Below, in pieces: positions 1 to 9,245 of a stretch of 64,000 nt of DNA (the stretch's first letter is position 1; each line of letters begins with the position of its first letter). Origin of the DNA: JACTMZ01 sp044359955. Its GTDB lineage: Bacteria; Verrucomicrobiota; Verrucomicrobiia; Chthoniobacterales; JACTMZ01. The position numbers and the translations under genes were made by a program. Below the pieces are notes generated by a model that was not told the origin of the DNA, ran no database searches, and saw nothing but the letters and a program-made list of their open reading frames with translations. The stretch spans positions 248,001 through 312,000 of the forward strand of contig JBIKLF010000001.1 in NCBI GenBank assembly GCA_044359955.1, in the 5' to 3' direction.

Positions 1-2
1 TC

Positions 3-1160
3 TTCACGGTTCTGCCCGCTCCCAGTTGGATTCCGCTCGGCTGGCAAGTCCCAAGCGGGGGATCTTATATTTCAGCGAATTGGAGTTTGGGCGGGGCTTT
101 GCTCAACACGACCAACACCGACTGGAACGCGAACGGGACGTTGCAACTCGCGGTTGGCAATTATATTGAATCCATGACCGATCCGACGCCGGGTGTGAGC
201 GGCTATGCATCGACCAACCTCCCGCGCGGTCTGCATGTGGTGAACCGTTGGATTACCAACAACCAGTTCAGCGGGATCACCAACTCGTGGCAGGGCTATA
301 TTGTTGGACGGATGGTTGACCCGATCCCTGGAACGGCACCCTTTTATAATTACACCTCGACCATCACCGCTTTCAATGCCGTGGGAACCAATCAAACCAA
401 TCTTGTTTTGACTTTGGAGCATGGTGCAGGTTCCTACCCCAACAGCAGCACGAACACGAACGCCCCGGTGCCCTACGGCGTGACGACCTTCAACGCGACG
501 AACAACCAAGTCTTCAGCAACGCGCTGTTCTACTCCAACACCCCGTCTTATTGGGAAGTCACCGGCTTACCCGCCGGTCTGGCCTTAAGCGTCGACCTCA
601 ACCCCGGGGGCACCGATGTGCAGGCCTCTATTGTCGGCACGCCGACCAACGGCAGCGGCACCATGATGGCCACCATTGCGGCTGTCAATGTGCTCAAGAG
701 CGATTCGCCCTACGACAGCCTGCCGGCGACAAACACCAACACCATCACCTTCAACTTCGGCGCGCCGTCACCGTCCTACCTCAGCTACAGCGGGTGGGTC
801 GGAGCATGGGCTCTGCCTCCCGCCATCTCCGGAGGCACAGCCGATCCCGACAGCGACGGATTCGACAACAACGACGAATACGCCTTCGGGGGAAACCCGA
901 CTAATCCCACACCCTATCTGCTGAATATTTCCGGCTCCAACATCAGTTACATCGGTCTGACCAACGCCGGCACGAATTACACCGTGCAAAACACGACCAA
1001 CCTCTCCACCGGGCCGTGGACGAACTACACCGCCACAGTGACCAACGCGACGAATCAGCTGAACATCCCGCTGCCGTCCTACTACCAGCGCAAAGAGTTC
1101 ACCGTTCCCATCACTGCGGGCACGAACAACTTTTACCGCGTTATCTTCAGCAATCAGTAG
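3..1160 (+). CDS. Large secreted protein, C-terminal part (5' end outside window)
   Basis: The frame is open to the left edge of the window, so only the C-terminal ~385 residues are seen; a TTG at 87 is not a credible start because coding continues upstream of it. The visible part is rich in Asn, Thr and Gly. A DPDSDGFDNNDEYAFGGNP stretch near codon 280 resembles the Ca-binding thrombospondin type 3-like hinge common in secreted proteins of Verrucomicrobiota and Planctomycetota. It is followed by a small beta-rich C-terminal domain ending in NNFYRVIFSNQ. It is probably exported and may carry a lamin-tail, lyase or repeat domain upstream that cannot be seen. It lies 24 bp before the beta-helix gene on the same strand, suggesting co-transcription. 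The function is unknown. Confidence 0.8.
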   Translation, partial: FTVLPAPSWIPLGWQVPSGGSYISANWSLGGALLNTTNTDWNANGTLQLAVGNYIESMTDPTPGVSGYASTNLPRGLHVVNRWITNNQFSGITNSWQGYIVGRMVDPIPGTAPFYNYTSTITAFNAVGTNQTNLVLTLEHGAGSYPNSSTNTNAPVPYGVTTFNATNNQVFSNALFYSNTPSYWEVTGLPAGLALSVDLNPGGTDVQASIVGTPTNGSGTMMATIAAVNVLKSDSPYDSLPATNTNTITFNFGAPSPSYLSYSGWVGAWALPPAISGGTADPDSDGFDNNDEYAFGGNPTNPTPYLLNISGSNISYIGLTNAGTNYTVQNTTNLSTGPWTNYTATVTNATNQLNIPLPSYYQRKEFTVPITAGTNNFYRVIFSNQ

Positions 1161-1184
1161 AAGCAGCGCCCGTTCGCCCCCCCA

Positions 1185-4100
1185 ATGAAACCCAAGCGCG
1201 CTTTTCTCGCCTTGGCCTGCGCTGCTTCGACTTTCGCCTTCGCTTTGCCTGCTGCACGCGCGGAGATTGTTCCGCTCAATTCACTCATCTCGAACAATGC
1301 GACGCTGCCGATTCTCGTCGAGGGTTATTACATCCTGACCAACGATGTCGTCTGGTCCAGCACCAACACCAATGCCATTACGCCGATCGCTATCGTGGCG
1401 GACGATGTTGATCTCAATCTCAACGGCTTCACGATTAGCGCGACCAATTCCGCGACGAGCGAGGGGAATCTCGCGGGGATCATCATTTCCAACGCCGCAA
1501 CCGTGGCGGTGACCAACGGGACAATCCGCGGCTTCCGCCGCAACGGCGTCTCGGTGGTCAGCGGGACGCAGATCTGGCTCGGAAATCTGACCATCGCCGA
1601 CATCCACAACCCGACGACCAACGCGCCGAACTTTGAGGAGGCCCTGCTTAACCCCACCGCCGGGATTTCGATCGAGGCCGGATTGGGTGGCGTGACCGTG
1701 TCCAACGTGGTCATCAGCAATGTCTCCGGCGGCCCGAACGTCATGTCGGTGGCCGGGCTGGATGCTCTCCTCGCTCCGGGCTTGCAGGTCTTCGGCACCA
1801 CGGTGACCGGGGTGTCCAACTCCGTCGCGGTCGGAAACGCGAAAAATCTCTGCAACGGGATGTCGGTGCTCTTTTCGCCGAACGTCGTGTTTTCCAACGT
1901 CACCATCGCGAACGTGGTCGGCAACAGCAACACCGCGGCGGTCAACGGGCTGGTGACTTACGCATCGACCGACTTCCAACTTCTCGGCTCTCCCGGCGCC
2001 AGCAATTCGATCAGCGGAATAACCAACTATGGCGCCGTGGCCGCAGGTATCTCGGGGACGCAGGTGTCCGGTATGACGGTGCGGAATACCCGCATCTCCA
2101 ACCTCTTCACCGGCCAGGATTGGACCAACAATCTGATCGGCCACACCGTGATGGGCATGGTCTTTGCGCCGCTCAATGGTTACCCGCTTGGTATCACCGC
2201 CATCACCGTGACCAATGGCGGTTCGGGCTACACGTCGGCCCCGACGGTCACGATCAGCAATGTGGCCAACGACTCGGGTTCGGGTGCGAAGGCGGTGGCC
2301 ACGGTGAGCAACGGCAGCGTGGTCTCGGTGCGGGTCACCGCGACCGGATCGAACTTCCAAACCTTCCCCTCGATCGCCTTTTCCGGCGGAGGGGGCAGCA
2401 ACGCCGCGGCCATCGTTTTGCCTTTTTTTTCCACGCCGTCTTTCGCGCCGGTCAATGTGCTTTATGACACCAATAACACCAACACGGGCGGGAATGTCGT
2501 CGTGGCGGATTGCCTCGTGGAACACGTCACCGGCTCGATCGACGATGCGCACGGGATCAGCTTTTTCGGGGTGACCAATGTGGTGGCGAGCAACGTGGTG
2601 GTCCGCCATGTGCTCGACGGCACCAACACGCTGGGCCTGGGCGGATCGAAAGCCACCGGCATCGAGGTCTTCGGAAACCCGATGGTGCCGGATTCCAAGA
2701 TCAAGATCATCGATTGCCGCGCGGAGAACATCCGCGCCATCAGTCCCGGTGACCTTGCCGCGAACGGATTTTCCGCGGCGGGTGGCGGGATCACCTTCAT
2801 CAACTGCACGGCTTCGAACGTCTCGGCGACGAACACCATCCCGGGCCGTCAGCCGGCCTACGGCTACGGCTTCGGCTGGGCTCCGGATATCCGCCTCAAC
2901 TACCAATACCCCGCGTGGAACGTCGTCCACAGCAACTCGACGGCGATCGATTGCGACTACGGCTTCGACACTTTCAACCACCGCAACGCGAGTTACCTCA
3001 ACTCGACCAATATCAACAATCGCATCACCAACTTCCTCGTCCAACCCTCCACGCCCGGGCAAGTCGGCGGCACGGAGCGCATCTTCCTCGGCGCGGTCTG
3101 GAACCAAGTCTACGCAGCGACCAACGGCCCCATACCCGTGCCCGTCTGGAACACGGCGCAAAACAACAACACCAATGGATCGGCCCCGGCCGTTCCGCTC
3201 AATTCTTTCATCGCCAGCGACACGACCTACACCGTCCGCGTGCCGGGCAGTTACAATCTCACCAACAGCGTTCTCTGGGGCAGCGTGAACCCCTTCGCCA
3301 CCGCGCCTCTGGTCCTCGCGGGGAACAACATCTCTCTCGATCTCGGCGGCAACGCGATCATTGGTTTTGACGCATCATTCACCGACGCCGGTGTTGTCGT
3401 TGGCGACGGGTCGGCCGCTTACACCGGCCTCGTCATTTCCAACGGCGTGATCGACGGCTTCAGCGAATACGGCGTCTTCGTCGAGGAAGTGCAGGGAGCG
3501 AATTTCTCGGCGCTGCAAATCCTCAACACCGGCGGCATCGACACTGCCACATCGCCGCTGCCCAGCCCGCTGCCCGCCGGCTTCTATGCCATGCTTTCGC
3601 CCAACGTCACGCTCTCCAATGTCGTGGTGAGCAACGTGCTGTCCGGTGTCAATTCGTCCCTCGTGGCCGGTGTGGGTGCTTTCGGTTGCAGCAACTTCAC
3701 CGCGGTCGACGGCACCATCACCGGCGTCTACGGGTTCGAAGTTCCCGTGTTCCAGACCAACAACGCGATCTTCGGTTTTATCGCCATCGAATCCCCCGGA
3801 GCGGTCTGCTCCAACCTGACGGTCAGTTCGATTTCCGGCTTCCGCTATTACAAAGATGTCACCGGCATCGCCATGCTCGGATCCTCGCACAGCCATGTCT
3901 ATACCAGCACGGTGACCGGTGTGACCAACGACGGCGGCACGGCGCAGGGAATCAATGGCAGCTTCGGCACGGTCCACATGAAGGTCGTGGATTCCCGGGT
4001 TTCCCATATCCGCACGGGTCAAGAATGGACGAACAATCCGCTCGGGCACACGGCACTGGGCATGGTTTTCACGCCCTCGGGACGCCCGGTGCGTTCTTAT

Positions 4101-5495
4101 GTCACGGGTATCACCCTGACCAATAGCGGTAGCGGATACACCTCGGCACCCATCGTCACCTTGCAGACCTTATCCGGCGATCCGGGCACCAATGCAACGG
4201 CCCGCGCCGTGGTCGCCGGCGGACGAGTCACCGGCACATGGATGCTCAACGGCGGATCCGACTACATCGCCGCGCCCAAAGTCATTTTCACCGGCGGGGG
4301 CGGCAGCAATGCCGCGGGCCTCGTCATGCCCCACAATGTCTGGACCTACACGACTCACCCCTGCGGCGACATCACGGTGAGCAATTGCGTCATTTCCAAC
4401 GTGGTCGGAGGAATCGACGATGCCCACGGCATCAGTTTCTTTGTCGCGACCAATGTGGTCGTCGACAAGGTGCGCGTGCACCACGTGCTCGACGGCACCA
4501 ATACCCTCGGCCCGGGCGGATCCAACTTCGGCGGCTCCAAAGCCACGGGCATCGAAAGCTACGGCAATCCCACGGTGGACAACGCCAATTTCCTCATCCA
4601 AAACTCGCACGTCGATGATATCCACGCGATCAGTCCCGGTGACCTCGCCGCGATCGGATTTTCCGCGGCGGGGGGCGGGATCAACTTTGTGAACTGCACC
4701 GCCTCCAACGTCAGAGTGACCGGAACCAACCGCCTCATACCCGGCGCTTCGCCGGGCCGCGGCTACGGCTTCGCTTGGGCGCCGGACATCCGCGTCGTTT
4801 ACCAATATCCGGCCTGGGGCGCGACCTTCACCGCTTGCACCGCATCCTTCTGCGACGTCGGCTTCGATACCTTCAACTTCCAAGACTCCACTTGGTATAC
4901 GCCGACCATGATAAGCAACCGTATGACTGACTTCCTCGTCGAACCATCCGTGCCTTTCTTGCCGGAAGGAACGGTGCGCGTTCTCTACGGTTCTTATTGG
5001 AACGAGGTGTTGGATGTGCCCCCCGGGGAGATCAAGGGGATCCCGGTCTGGAACAACGCGATTGGCAATACGCGGACTTATCCCTCCGGCTTGTCCGGTT
5101 TCGCGACTTGGGCGCAAGACGGGGGCGGTCTGCCCGCGCCGGGGACACCAGCCTACGCCGAAGCACTCTTCGCCTACGCGTTCAGCGGCGGACCCTACCA
5201 AGGCCCCGGCAGCACATCGTATGCTTCCGGATCGGCCGGGTTGCGCCAAGTCGGCGACAGTGATTTTCTCGTCCTGACCGAAAATATCCGCACCGACGAC
5301 CCGAGTCTCGCCATTTGGGGTGAGTCCAAAATCATACTGACCAACCAAGGATGGAATGACACCGACGTGACCAGCACGATCAGCGTCAACCAGTCCAACG
5401 CACCCGCAGGAACGCAATTCATCGACTTCCTCACTCCGCGCGGCACTGCCGGGCAGAAGTTCCTCCGTTTGCAAACAACTTACGTCGAGCCGTAG
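1185..5495 (+). CDS. Secreted right-handed parallel beta-helix protein with internal duplication
   Basis: A 1436-residue protein with a clear Sec signal peptide (MKPKRAFLALACAASTFAFA, cleavage near ARA-EI, residue ~27). The body has repeated short beta-strand rungs (VTVSNVVISNVSG, VVVRHVLDGTNTLG) typical of pectate-lyase-like parallel beta helices. It consists of two homologous halves of roughly 650-700 residues. Both halves contain HVTGSIDDAHGISFF/NVVGGIDDAHGISFF, HVLDGTNTLGLGG/HVLDGTNTLGPGG, AISPGDLAA.GFSAAGGGI and YGYGFGWAPDIR/GYGFAWAPDIR. Each half also carries a GSGYTSAP motif. No catalytic residues of a known lyase could be assigned. It probably acts at the cell surface or extracellularly on polysaccharide, or as a structural surface protein. 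No cell-wall or PEP-CTERM anchor is visible at the C-terminus. Confidence 0.85.
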   Translation: MKPKRAFLALACAASTFAFALPAARAEIVPLNSLISNNATLPILVEGYYILTNDVVWSSTNTNAITPIAIVADDVDLNLNGFTISATNSATSEGNLAGIIISNAATVAVTNGTIRGFRRNGVSVVSGTQIWLGNLTIADIHNPTTNAPNFEEALLNPTAGISIEAGLGGVTVSNVVISNVSGGPNVMSVAGLDALLAPGLQVFGTTVTGVSNSVAVGNAKNLCNGMSVLFSPNVVFSNVTIANVVGNSNTAAVNGLVTYASTDFQLLGSPGASNSISGITNYGAVAAGISGTQVSGMTVRNTRISNLFTGQDWTNNLIGHTVMGMVFAPLNGYPLGITAITVTNGGSGYTSAPTVTISNVANDSGSGAKAVATVSNGSVVSVRVTATGSNFQTFPSIAFSGGGGSNAAAIVLPFFSTPSFAPVNVLYDTNNTNTGGNVVVADCLVEHVTGSIDDAHGISFFGVTNVVASNVVVRHVLDGTNTLGLGGSKATGIEVFGNPMVPDSKIKIIDCRAENIRAISPGDLAANGFSAAGGGITFINCTASNVSATNTIPGRQPAYGYGFGWAPDIRLNYQYPAWNVVHSNSTAIDCDYGFDTFNHRNASYLNSTNINNRITNFLVQPSTPGQVGGTERIFLGAVWNQVYAATNGPIPVPVWNTAQNNNTNGSAPAVPLNSFIASDTTYTVRVPGSYNLTNSVLWGSVNPFATAPLVLAGNNISLDLGGNAIIGFDASFTDAGVVVGDGSAAYTGLVISNGVIDGFSEYGVFVEEVQGANFSALQILNTGGIDTATSPLPSPLPAGFYAMLSPNVTLSNVVVSNVLSGVNSSLVAGVGAFGCSNFTAVDGTITGVYGFEVPVFQTNNAIFGFIAIESPGAVCSNLTVSSISGFRYYKDVTGIAMLGSSHSHVYTSTVTGVTNDGGTAQGINGSFGTVHMKVVDSRVSHIRTGQEWTNNPLGHTALGMVFTPSGRPVRSYVTGITLTNSGSGYTSAPIVTLQTLSGDPGTNATARAVVAGGRVTGTWMLNGGSDYIAAPKVIFTGGGGSNAAGLVMPHNVWTYTTHPCGDITVSNCVISNVVGGIDDAHGISFFVATNVVVDKVRVHHVLDGTNTLGPGGSNFGGSKATGIESYGNPTVDNANFLIQNSHVDDIHAISPGDLAAIGFSAAGGGINFVNCTASNVRVTGTNRLIPGASPGRGYGFAWAPDIRVVYQYPAWGATFTACTASFCDVGFDTFNFQDSTWYTPTMISNRMTDFLVEPSVPFLPEGTVRVLYGSYWNEVLDVPPGEIKGIPVWNNAIGNTRTYPSGLSGFATWAQDGGGLPAPGTPAYAEALFAYAFSGGPYQGPGSTSYASGSAGLRQVGDSDFLVLTENIRTDDPSLAIWGESKIILTNQGWNDTDVTSTISVNQSNAPAGTQFIDFLTPRGTAGQKFLRLQTTYVEP

Positions 5496-5562
5496 CAGGA
5501 CCTTGCTGCGGCGCGGAGCGTCCTGCTGGCCAGTTGCGGGGAAAGGTGCTAGTTTACCCAAT

Positions 5563-6393
5563 ATGAAGCGCTTGGCCGCTTTCTTGCTCCTCGGCTTCGC
5601 CACGGCCGCCGCGGCGCAGGAATTGCAGAAGTTTGAAAATTGCCGCGTGGTGGCGACGGAGTGGGCGGACGGCGACAGCTTTCCGGTCAAGCTGCCTGAC
5701 GGCCGTGAAATCGTCCTCCGTTTGTATTACGTCGACTGCAACGAGACATCGGCCACGACGGAAACCGACCAGCGCCGGGTGCGCGACCAGTCGTCGTATT
5801 TCGGGATCGATGACCATCAAGTGACCTTGGCCTCCGGACGCCGCGCGGCTGAGGAAGTGAACAAGTTGCTGGCCAAACCATTCACCGTGCACACCGCGTT
5901 CGCCTCCGCCCCGGGCCGCTCGGCCAAGCCGCGCACTTACGGTTTCGTCACGTTGTCCGACGGACGAGACCTCGGCGCAGTGCTCGTCGGGGAAGGCCTG
6001 GCGCGGAGTTTCGGTGTCCGTCGGGGCACGCCGGACGGCCTGACCACCGCTGCAGCCGAGGCCCAAATGGATGATCTCGAACTCGGCGCCGCGATCGCAC
6101 GGCGCGGCATTTGGGCGAAGACGGATGCGCAGCGCCTCGTCTCTTTGCGCGAAGCGCAGAGGGTGGAGGAACGGGAGTTGCAGGAGGCGTTCGGCCAGAG
6201 CTTGGGCGAGCCGCTCGACCCGAATACGGCCACGGTGGACCAAATCATGCTCCTGCCCGGGATCGGCGAGGTCTTGGCCGAGCGGATTGTCGAGGGACGG
6301 CCCTACAAATCCGTGGACGACCTGCGCCGTGTTCCCGGCATCGGGGAAAAAGTTTTCGCCGGGCTGAAAGATTCCCTGCAGATTGCGCCTTGA
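5563..6393 (+). CDS. Secreted thermonuclease-like (SNase) protein with C-terminal ComEA-type HhH domain
   Basis: The start at 5563 (MKRLAAFLLLGFATAAAAQ) is preferred over an upstream ATG at 5503 because it begins a good signal peptide. Residues ~25-170 match the staphylococcal nuclease fold: ADGDSFPVKL then LRLYYVDCNE, followed later by GRDLGAVLVGEGLARSFG. The usual catalytic Arg/Glu pattern is only partly recognisable. Residues ~215-276 form a double helix-hairpin-helix of ComEA type (VDQIMLLPGIGEVLAERIVEGRPYK, VPGIGEKVFAGLKDS), which binds DNA non-specifically. The combination suggests an exported DNA-processing protein, for DNA degradation for nutrients or phosphate, or for DNA uptake. It lies 68 bp after the beta-helix gene and 12 bp before gdhA. 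Confidence 0.85.
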   Translation: MKRLAAFLLLGFATAAAAQELQKFENCRVVATEWADGDSFPVKLPDGREIVLRLYYVDCNETSATTETDQRRVRDQSSYFGIDDHQVTLASGRRAAEEVNKLLAKPFTVHTAFASAPGRSAKPRTYGFVTLSDGRDLGAVLVGEGLARSFGVRRGTPDGLTTAAAEAQMDDLELGAAIARRGIWAKTDAQRLVSLREAQRVEERELQEAFGQSLGEPLDPNTATVDQIMLLPGIGEVLAERIVEGRPYKSVDDLRRVPGIGEKVFAGLKDSLQIAP

Positions 6394-6404
6394 GCCCTAT
6401 TTTT

Positions 6405-7673
6405 ATGGAAAGCTTTTACTCCTCGGACCCGGTCTTCCGCATGGCCGTGCAGCAATTCGAAGTGCTGGCCGATCACCTTGAAATTCCGCAGCAATACCGT
6501 CAGCGTCTGATCCAACCCAAGCGCTCGGTCACCGTCTCGCTGCCCATCGAGCACGATGACGGCCGGGTCGAGGTTTACCAAGGCTACCGCGTCCAGCATC
6601 ACCTGAGCATCGGACCGACCAAAGGCGGCACGCGTTTCTCGCCGAATCTTACGCTCGGCGAATCGGCGGCCCTCTCCATTTGGATGAGTTGGAAATGTTC
6701 CTTGGTCGGATTGCCCTACGGCGGAGCGAAAGGCGGGGTGGCCGTCGACCCGAATAAATTGTCACGCCGTGAACTGGAAACACTTTCCCGCCGCTACATG
6801 CAGGAAATGATCCCGTTCGTCGGCCCGCGCACCGACATCATGGGCCCCGACATGGGGACCAATGCACAGGTCATGGCCTGGTTCATGGACACCTATTCCA
6901 TGCATGCCGGACACGCCGTGCCGGAGATCGTCACCGGAAAGCCGGTGGCCATCGGGGGCGTGGCGGGCCGGCGTGAGTCAACCGGACGCGGGGTGGTGTT
7001 TCTCATCGAGCGGGCGCTGGATCATCTCAACATCGAGCCGGCCAAGTGCACCGCCATCGTGCAGGGCTTCGGCAATGTCGGATCGGTCACCGCCTGCGGG
7101 TTGGCCTACAAGTCGGGCATGAAAGTTACCGGACTGAGCGATCACACGGTCTGCCTTTACGATCCGGACGGTTTCGATGTTTCCGCCGCCGACCGGCACG
7201 TGCAGGAGCATAAAACACTGAAAGATTTTCCGCAGGGCGAGCGGGTCAAGGCGGAAGATTTCCTCACCTTGCCCTGCGATGTTCTGGTGCCGGCGGCCGT
7301 GGAGCGCGTCATCCACGCGAGCAACGCCGCCTTGCTGCGCTGCCGCGTGCTGGCCGAAGCGGCCAATGGTCCGACCACACCCGAGGCCGATGAAGTGCTT
7401 GATCAGCGGCGGAAAGAAATTTTTGTCATTCCCGATGTCCTGTGCAACGCAGGCGGCGTGATCACGTCCTACTTCGAATGGGTGCAGGATATGCAGAGCC
7501 TGTTCTGGACCGACATCGAAATGACCGACCGCCTCTACCGTATCCTCGACACCGCGTTCAACGCGGTGATCAAGCGCTCGAAGGAGCGCAATGTTTTCAC
7601 CCGCACGGCGGCTATGGCTATCGGTATCGAACGTGTGCTTGAAGCGAAGCGCGACCGTGGTCTTTTCCCCTGA
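6405..7673 (+). CDS. gdhA: Glutamate dehydrogenase (Glu/Leu/Phe/Val dehydrogenase family)
   Basis: A 422-residue enzyme interconverting glutamate and 2-oxoglutarate plus ammonia with NAD(P). The longer frame from 6111 overlaps the thermonuclease gene and its extra N-terminus is meaningless, so ATG 6405 (MESFYSSDPVFRMAVQQF) is chosen; the length is then normal for hexameric GDH. The signature SLVGLPYGGAKGGVAVDP carries the catalytic Lys at about residue 109. The Rossmann motif VQGFGNVGS lies near residue 215, and ETNGP-like EAANGPTTPEAD and CNAGGVITSYFEW near 325-365 are family hallmarks. It is cytoplasmic and links carbon and nitrogen metabolism. Neither neighbour has an obvious functional link to it. 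Confidence 0.95.
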   Translation: MESFYSSDPVFRMAVQQFEVLADHLEIPQQYRQRLIQPKRSVTVSLPIEHDDGRVEVYQGYRVQHHLSIGPTKGGTRFSPNLTLGESAALSIWMSWKCSLVGLPYGGAKGGVAVDPNKLSRRELETLSRRYMQEMIPFVGPRTDIMGPDMGTNAQVMAWFMDTYSMHAGHAVPEIVTGKPVAIGGVAGRRESTGRGVVFLIERALDHLNIEPAKCTAIVQGFGNVGSVTACGLAYKSGMKVTGLSDHTVCLYDPDGFDVSAADRHVQEHKTLKDFPQGERVKAEDFLTLPCDVLVPAAVERVIHASNAALLRCRVLAEAANGPTTPEADEVLDQRRKEIFVIPDVLCNAGGVITSYFEWVQDMQSLFWTDIEMTDRLYRILDTAFNAVIKRSKERNVFTRTAAMAIGIERVLEAKRDRGLFP

Positions 7674-7703
7674 TCGGTCCGACGTTGAAAGACACGAAGT
7701 CTT

Positions 7704-7847
7704 AGCCACGGATTAGGGAAGATGTCGGAAGATGATTTTTCCCGCCGGGACCCGGCGGGAAAAAAGTCCGTCTCAGGAGAATGTGGAGCGGGGCCGGTGT
7801 CAGCCGGCCACGATCATATCCTCTTAAATCTTCTTCAATCTGTGGCT
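7704..7847. repeat. MITE-like intergenic element with AGCCACNGAT terminal inverted repeats
   Basis: A 144-bp stretch between convergent gdhA and xth. It begins AGCCACGGATTAGGGAAGA and ends with the inverted counterpart (ATCTTCTTCAATCTGTGGCT region, 7828-7847), about 16 of 20 positions matching. The same terminal motif recurs at 18856/18967, 35590/35666, 48650 and 51940 in this window. A strong hairpin lies inside. No coding capacity was seen. Confidence 0.6.
7736..7765. terminator. Bidirectional rho-independent terminator
   Basis: An 8-bp GC stem (CCCGCCGG-GAC-CCGGCGGG) flanked by five T on the left and six A on the right gives a U-tract in either direction. It lies between the convergent 3' ends of gdhA (7673) and xth (7870), inside the MITE-like element. 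Confidence 0.8.
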
Positions 7848-7869
7848 GCTCCCGTTTGATTGCTTTGCT

Positions 7870-8628
7870 TCAGCGTAGTTCCAGCACGACAGGGCAGTGG
7901 TCCGAGCCCGGCACATGCGGGAGGATGCGGGCGGCTTTGACCCGCGGCACGAGCGAAGCCGAGACAAGAAAGTAATCGATGCGCCATCCGATGTTGCGCG
8001 GACGCGCCCCGTTCATGTAGCTCCACCACGTGTAGTGGCCGTTGCCTTGGGTGAAGAGACGGAAGGTGTCGACGAAGCCGGCGTCGATGAGCGTTTGGAA
8101 TTCCGTGCGCTCCTCGTCGGTGAACCCGGCGTTCTTGCGGTTGGTTTTGGGATTGGCCAGATCCAGTTCGGTGTGCGCGACATTGAGATCGCCGCAGACA
8201 ATGACCGGCTTTTTCTTCTCCAGTTGTTTGAGGTAAGCGCGGAAGGCGGGTTCCCATTGCTTGGTCCGGTAGTCGAGACGCGTGAGTTCGCGCTGGGAAT
8301 TTGGGGTGTAGACATTGACGAGGTAAAATTCCTCGTATTCGAGGGCGACCACGCGCCCCTCGCGGTCGTGCTCCTCGATTCCGATGCCGTTGGTGGTGCC
8401 TTGCGGTTTGTTTGTGGCGAAGGTGGCGGTGCCGGCATAGCCGGGTTTCTCCGCCGAGTTCCAATGCGGCGCGAAGCCGGGTGGCCAGGTCACCTCGGCA
8501 ACCTGCTCGGGTTTCGCTTTGATTTCCTGCAGGCAGAGCACATCGGGCTTTTCGGCGGCCCAGAATTCGAGGAGGCCTTTGCCGAGGACCGAGCGGAGAC
8601 CGTTGACGTTCCAGGAGATGAGTTTCAT
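7870..8628 (-). CDS. xth: Exodeoxyribonuclease III / AP endonuclease
   Basis: A 252-residue ExoIII-family enzyme for base-excision repair: cleavage at abasic sites and 3'-5' exonuclease on duplex DNA. The start MKLISWNVNGLRS places catalytic Asn7 and Glu35 (LCLQEIKA) at the family positions. GDLNVAH carries the metal and catalytic Asp/Asn pair, and the C-terminal SDHCPVVLEL contains the Asp-His dyad. The length is typical. An upstream in-frame extension (to 8686) merely translates the 9-bp repeat array (GPIGPM-like) and is rejected. The gene lies on the same strand as the four-helix-bundle gene, ligA and vanZ, downstream of a repeat-bracketed insertion. Confidence 0.95.
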   Translation of the reverse strand: MKLISWNVNGLRSVLGKGLLEFWAAEKPDVLCLQEIKAKPEQVAEVTWPPGFAPHWNSAEKPGYAGTATFATNKPQGTTNGIGIEEHDREGRVVALEYEEFYLVNVYTPNSQRELTRLDYRTKQWEPAFRAYLKQLEKKKPVIVCGDLNVAHTELDLANPKTNRKNAGFTDEERTEFQTLIDAGFVDTFRLFTQGNGHYTWWSYMNGARPRNIGWRIDYFLVSASLVPRVKAARILPHVPGSDHCPVVLELR

Positions 8629-9245
8629 GAGTTTTGGGAATGGGACTTATAGGTCCTATGGGACCCATGGGACCTATGAGTCCCATCTTGTTGGGCGCGG
8701 TGCTCGAGCCTCGCGCGCGTCATGCGCTCGCGGAGGCCGCCCTGCTGGAGGAAATCTTTTTCGAGGCGGGCGATTTGGCGGTCGATGAGGTAGTTGGCTT
8801 GGTTGATCAGGCAGATCGCAATGTTGGCGACCACTTCGGGCGGGCGGGTCTCGAAGATCTCGCGGTAGAGTTCGAAAGTCTGCGGTTGTTTGGGGCCGAG
8901 GCGCCGCGCGTAGAGGGCCTCGCGGGAATCTTTGGGCCCAAGTGGCAGATCGCGGCTGCGCAGGTAGTCGAGGTAGTCGTCGAGCAACTCCTCGAGACTG
9001 GCGCGAGCCACATTGGTGAGCTTGATCTCCATTTCCGTGGAGGTCTTCGAAGCTTTGCTCCCCTCCAGGATATTCTTCTTCCCGGAGCGCGCTGCCTGCA
9101 CCATCTGATCGACGGTGCGGTCGCCGCGCCCGAGATACTGGCGGGCAAAGCGCACCGTGAGGTCGTAAACGACCTCGGCCTTCTGGAAAGCTTTCAGCTC
9201 TTGGTAGTTGCCGTGCTTGGGGAGGAAGCTGTCGCTTGGTTTCAT
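8625..9245 (-). CDS. Four-helix-bundle protein (23S rRNA intervening-sequence / S23 family)
   Basis: 206 residues from ATG 9245 (MKPSDSFLPKHGNYQELKAF). The family core is clear: YQELKAFQKAEVVYDL in helix 1, MVQAARSGKKNILEGSKASK in helix 2 and LTNVARASLEELLDDYLDYL in helix 3, then a C-terminal helix. These proteins are small and basic and often carried by intervening sequences or mobile elements; the biochemical role is poorly defined. The start codon lies in the first unit of one 9-bp repeat array, and the C-terminus is read through the other array. A longer frame to 9494 only adds antisense-of-ligA sequence. It looks like a self-contained cassette inserted between ligA and xth. Confidence 0.8.
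   Translation of the reverse strand: MKPSDSFLPKHGNYQELKAFQKAEVVYDLTVRFARQYLGRGDRTVDQMVQAARSGKKNILEGSKASKTSTEMEIKLTNVARASLEELLDDYLDYLRSRDLPLGPKDSREALYARRLGPKQPQTFELYREIFETRPPEVVANIAICLINQANYLIDRQIARLEKDFLQQGGLRERMTRARLEHRAQQDGTHRSHGSHRTYKSHSQNS
8641..8685. repeat. Left array of five 9-bp units (consensus TRGGWCCYA)
   Basis: Five consecutive 9-mers: TGGGACTTA, TAGGTCCTA, TGGGACCCA, TGGGACCTA, TGAGTCCCA. Single units are near-palindromic and the whole array is close to self-complementary. The array lies between the xth start codon (8628) and the coding body of the four-helix-bundle gene, and encodes that protein's last residues (THRSHGSHRTY). Confidence 0.85.

Noticed and set aside
1281..3161. 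A 626-residue minus-strand frame antisense to the beta-helix gene
   Set aside because: Composition is rich in Arg, His, Asp and Gly as expected for an antisense frame of GC-rich DNA; there is no family match or start context, and the forward frame has a signal peptide and repeats.
8625..9245. Accessory (Avd-like) protein of a diversity-generating retroelement
   Set aside because: The bundle fold is compatible, but there is no reverse transcriptase, template/variable repeat pair or target gene in the window.
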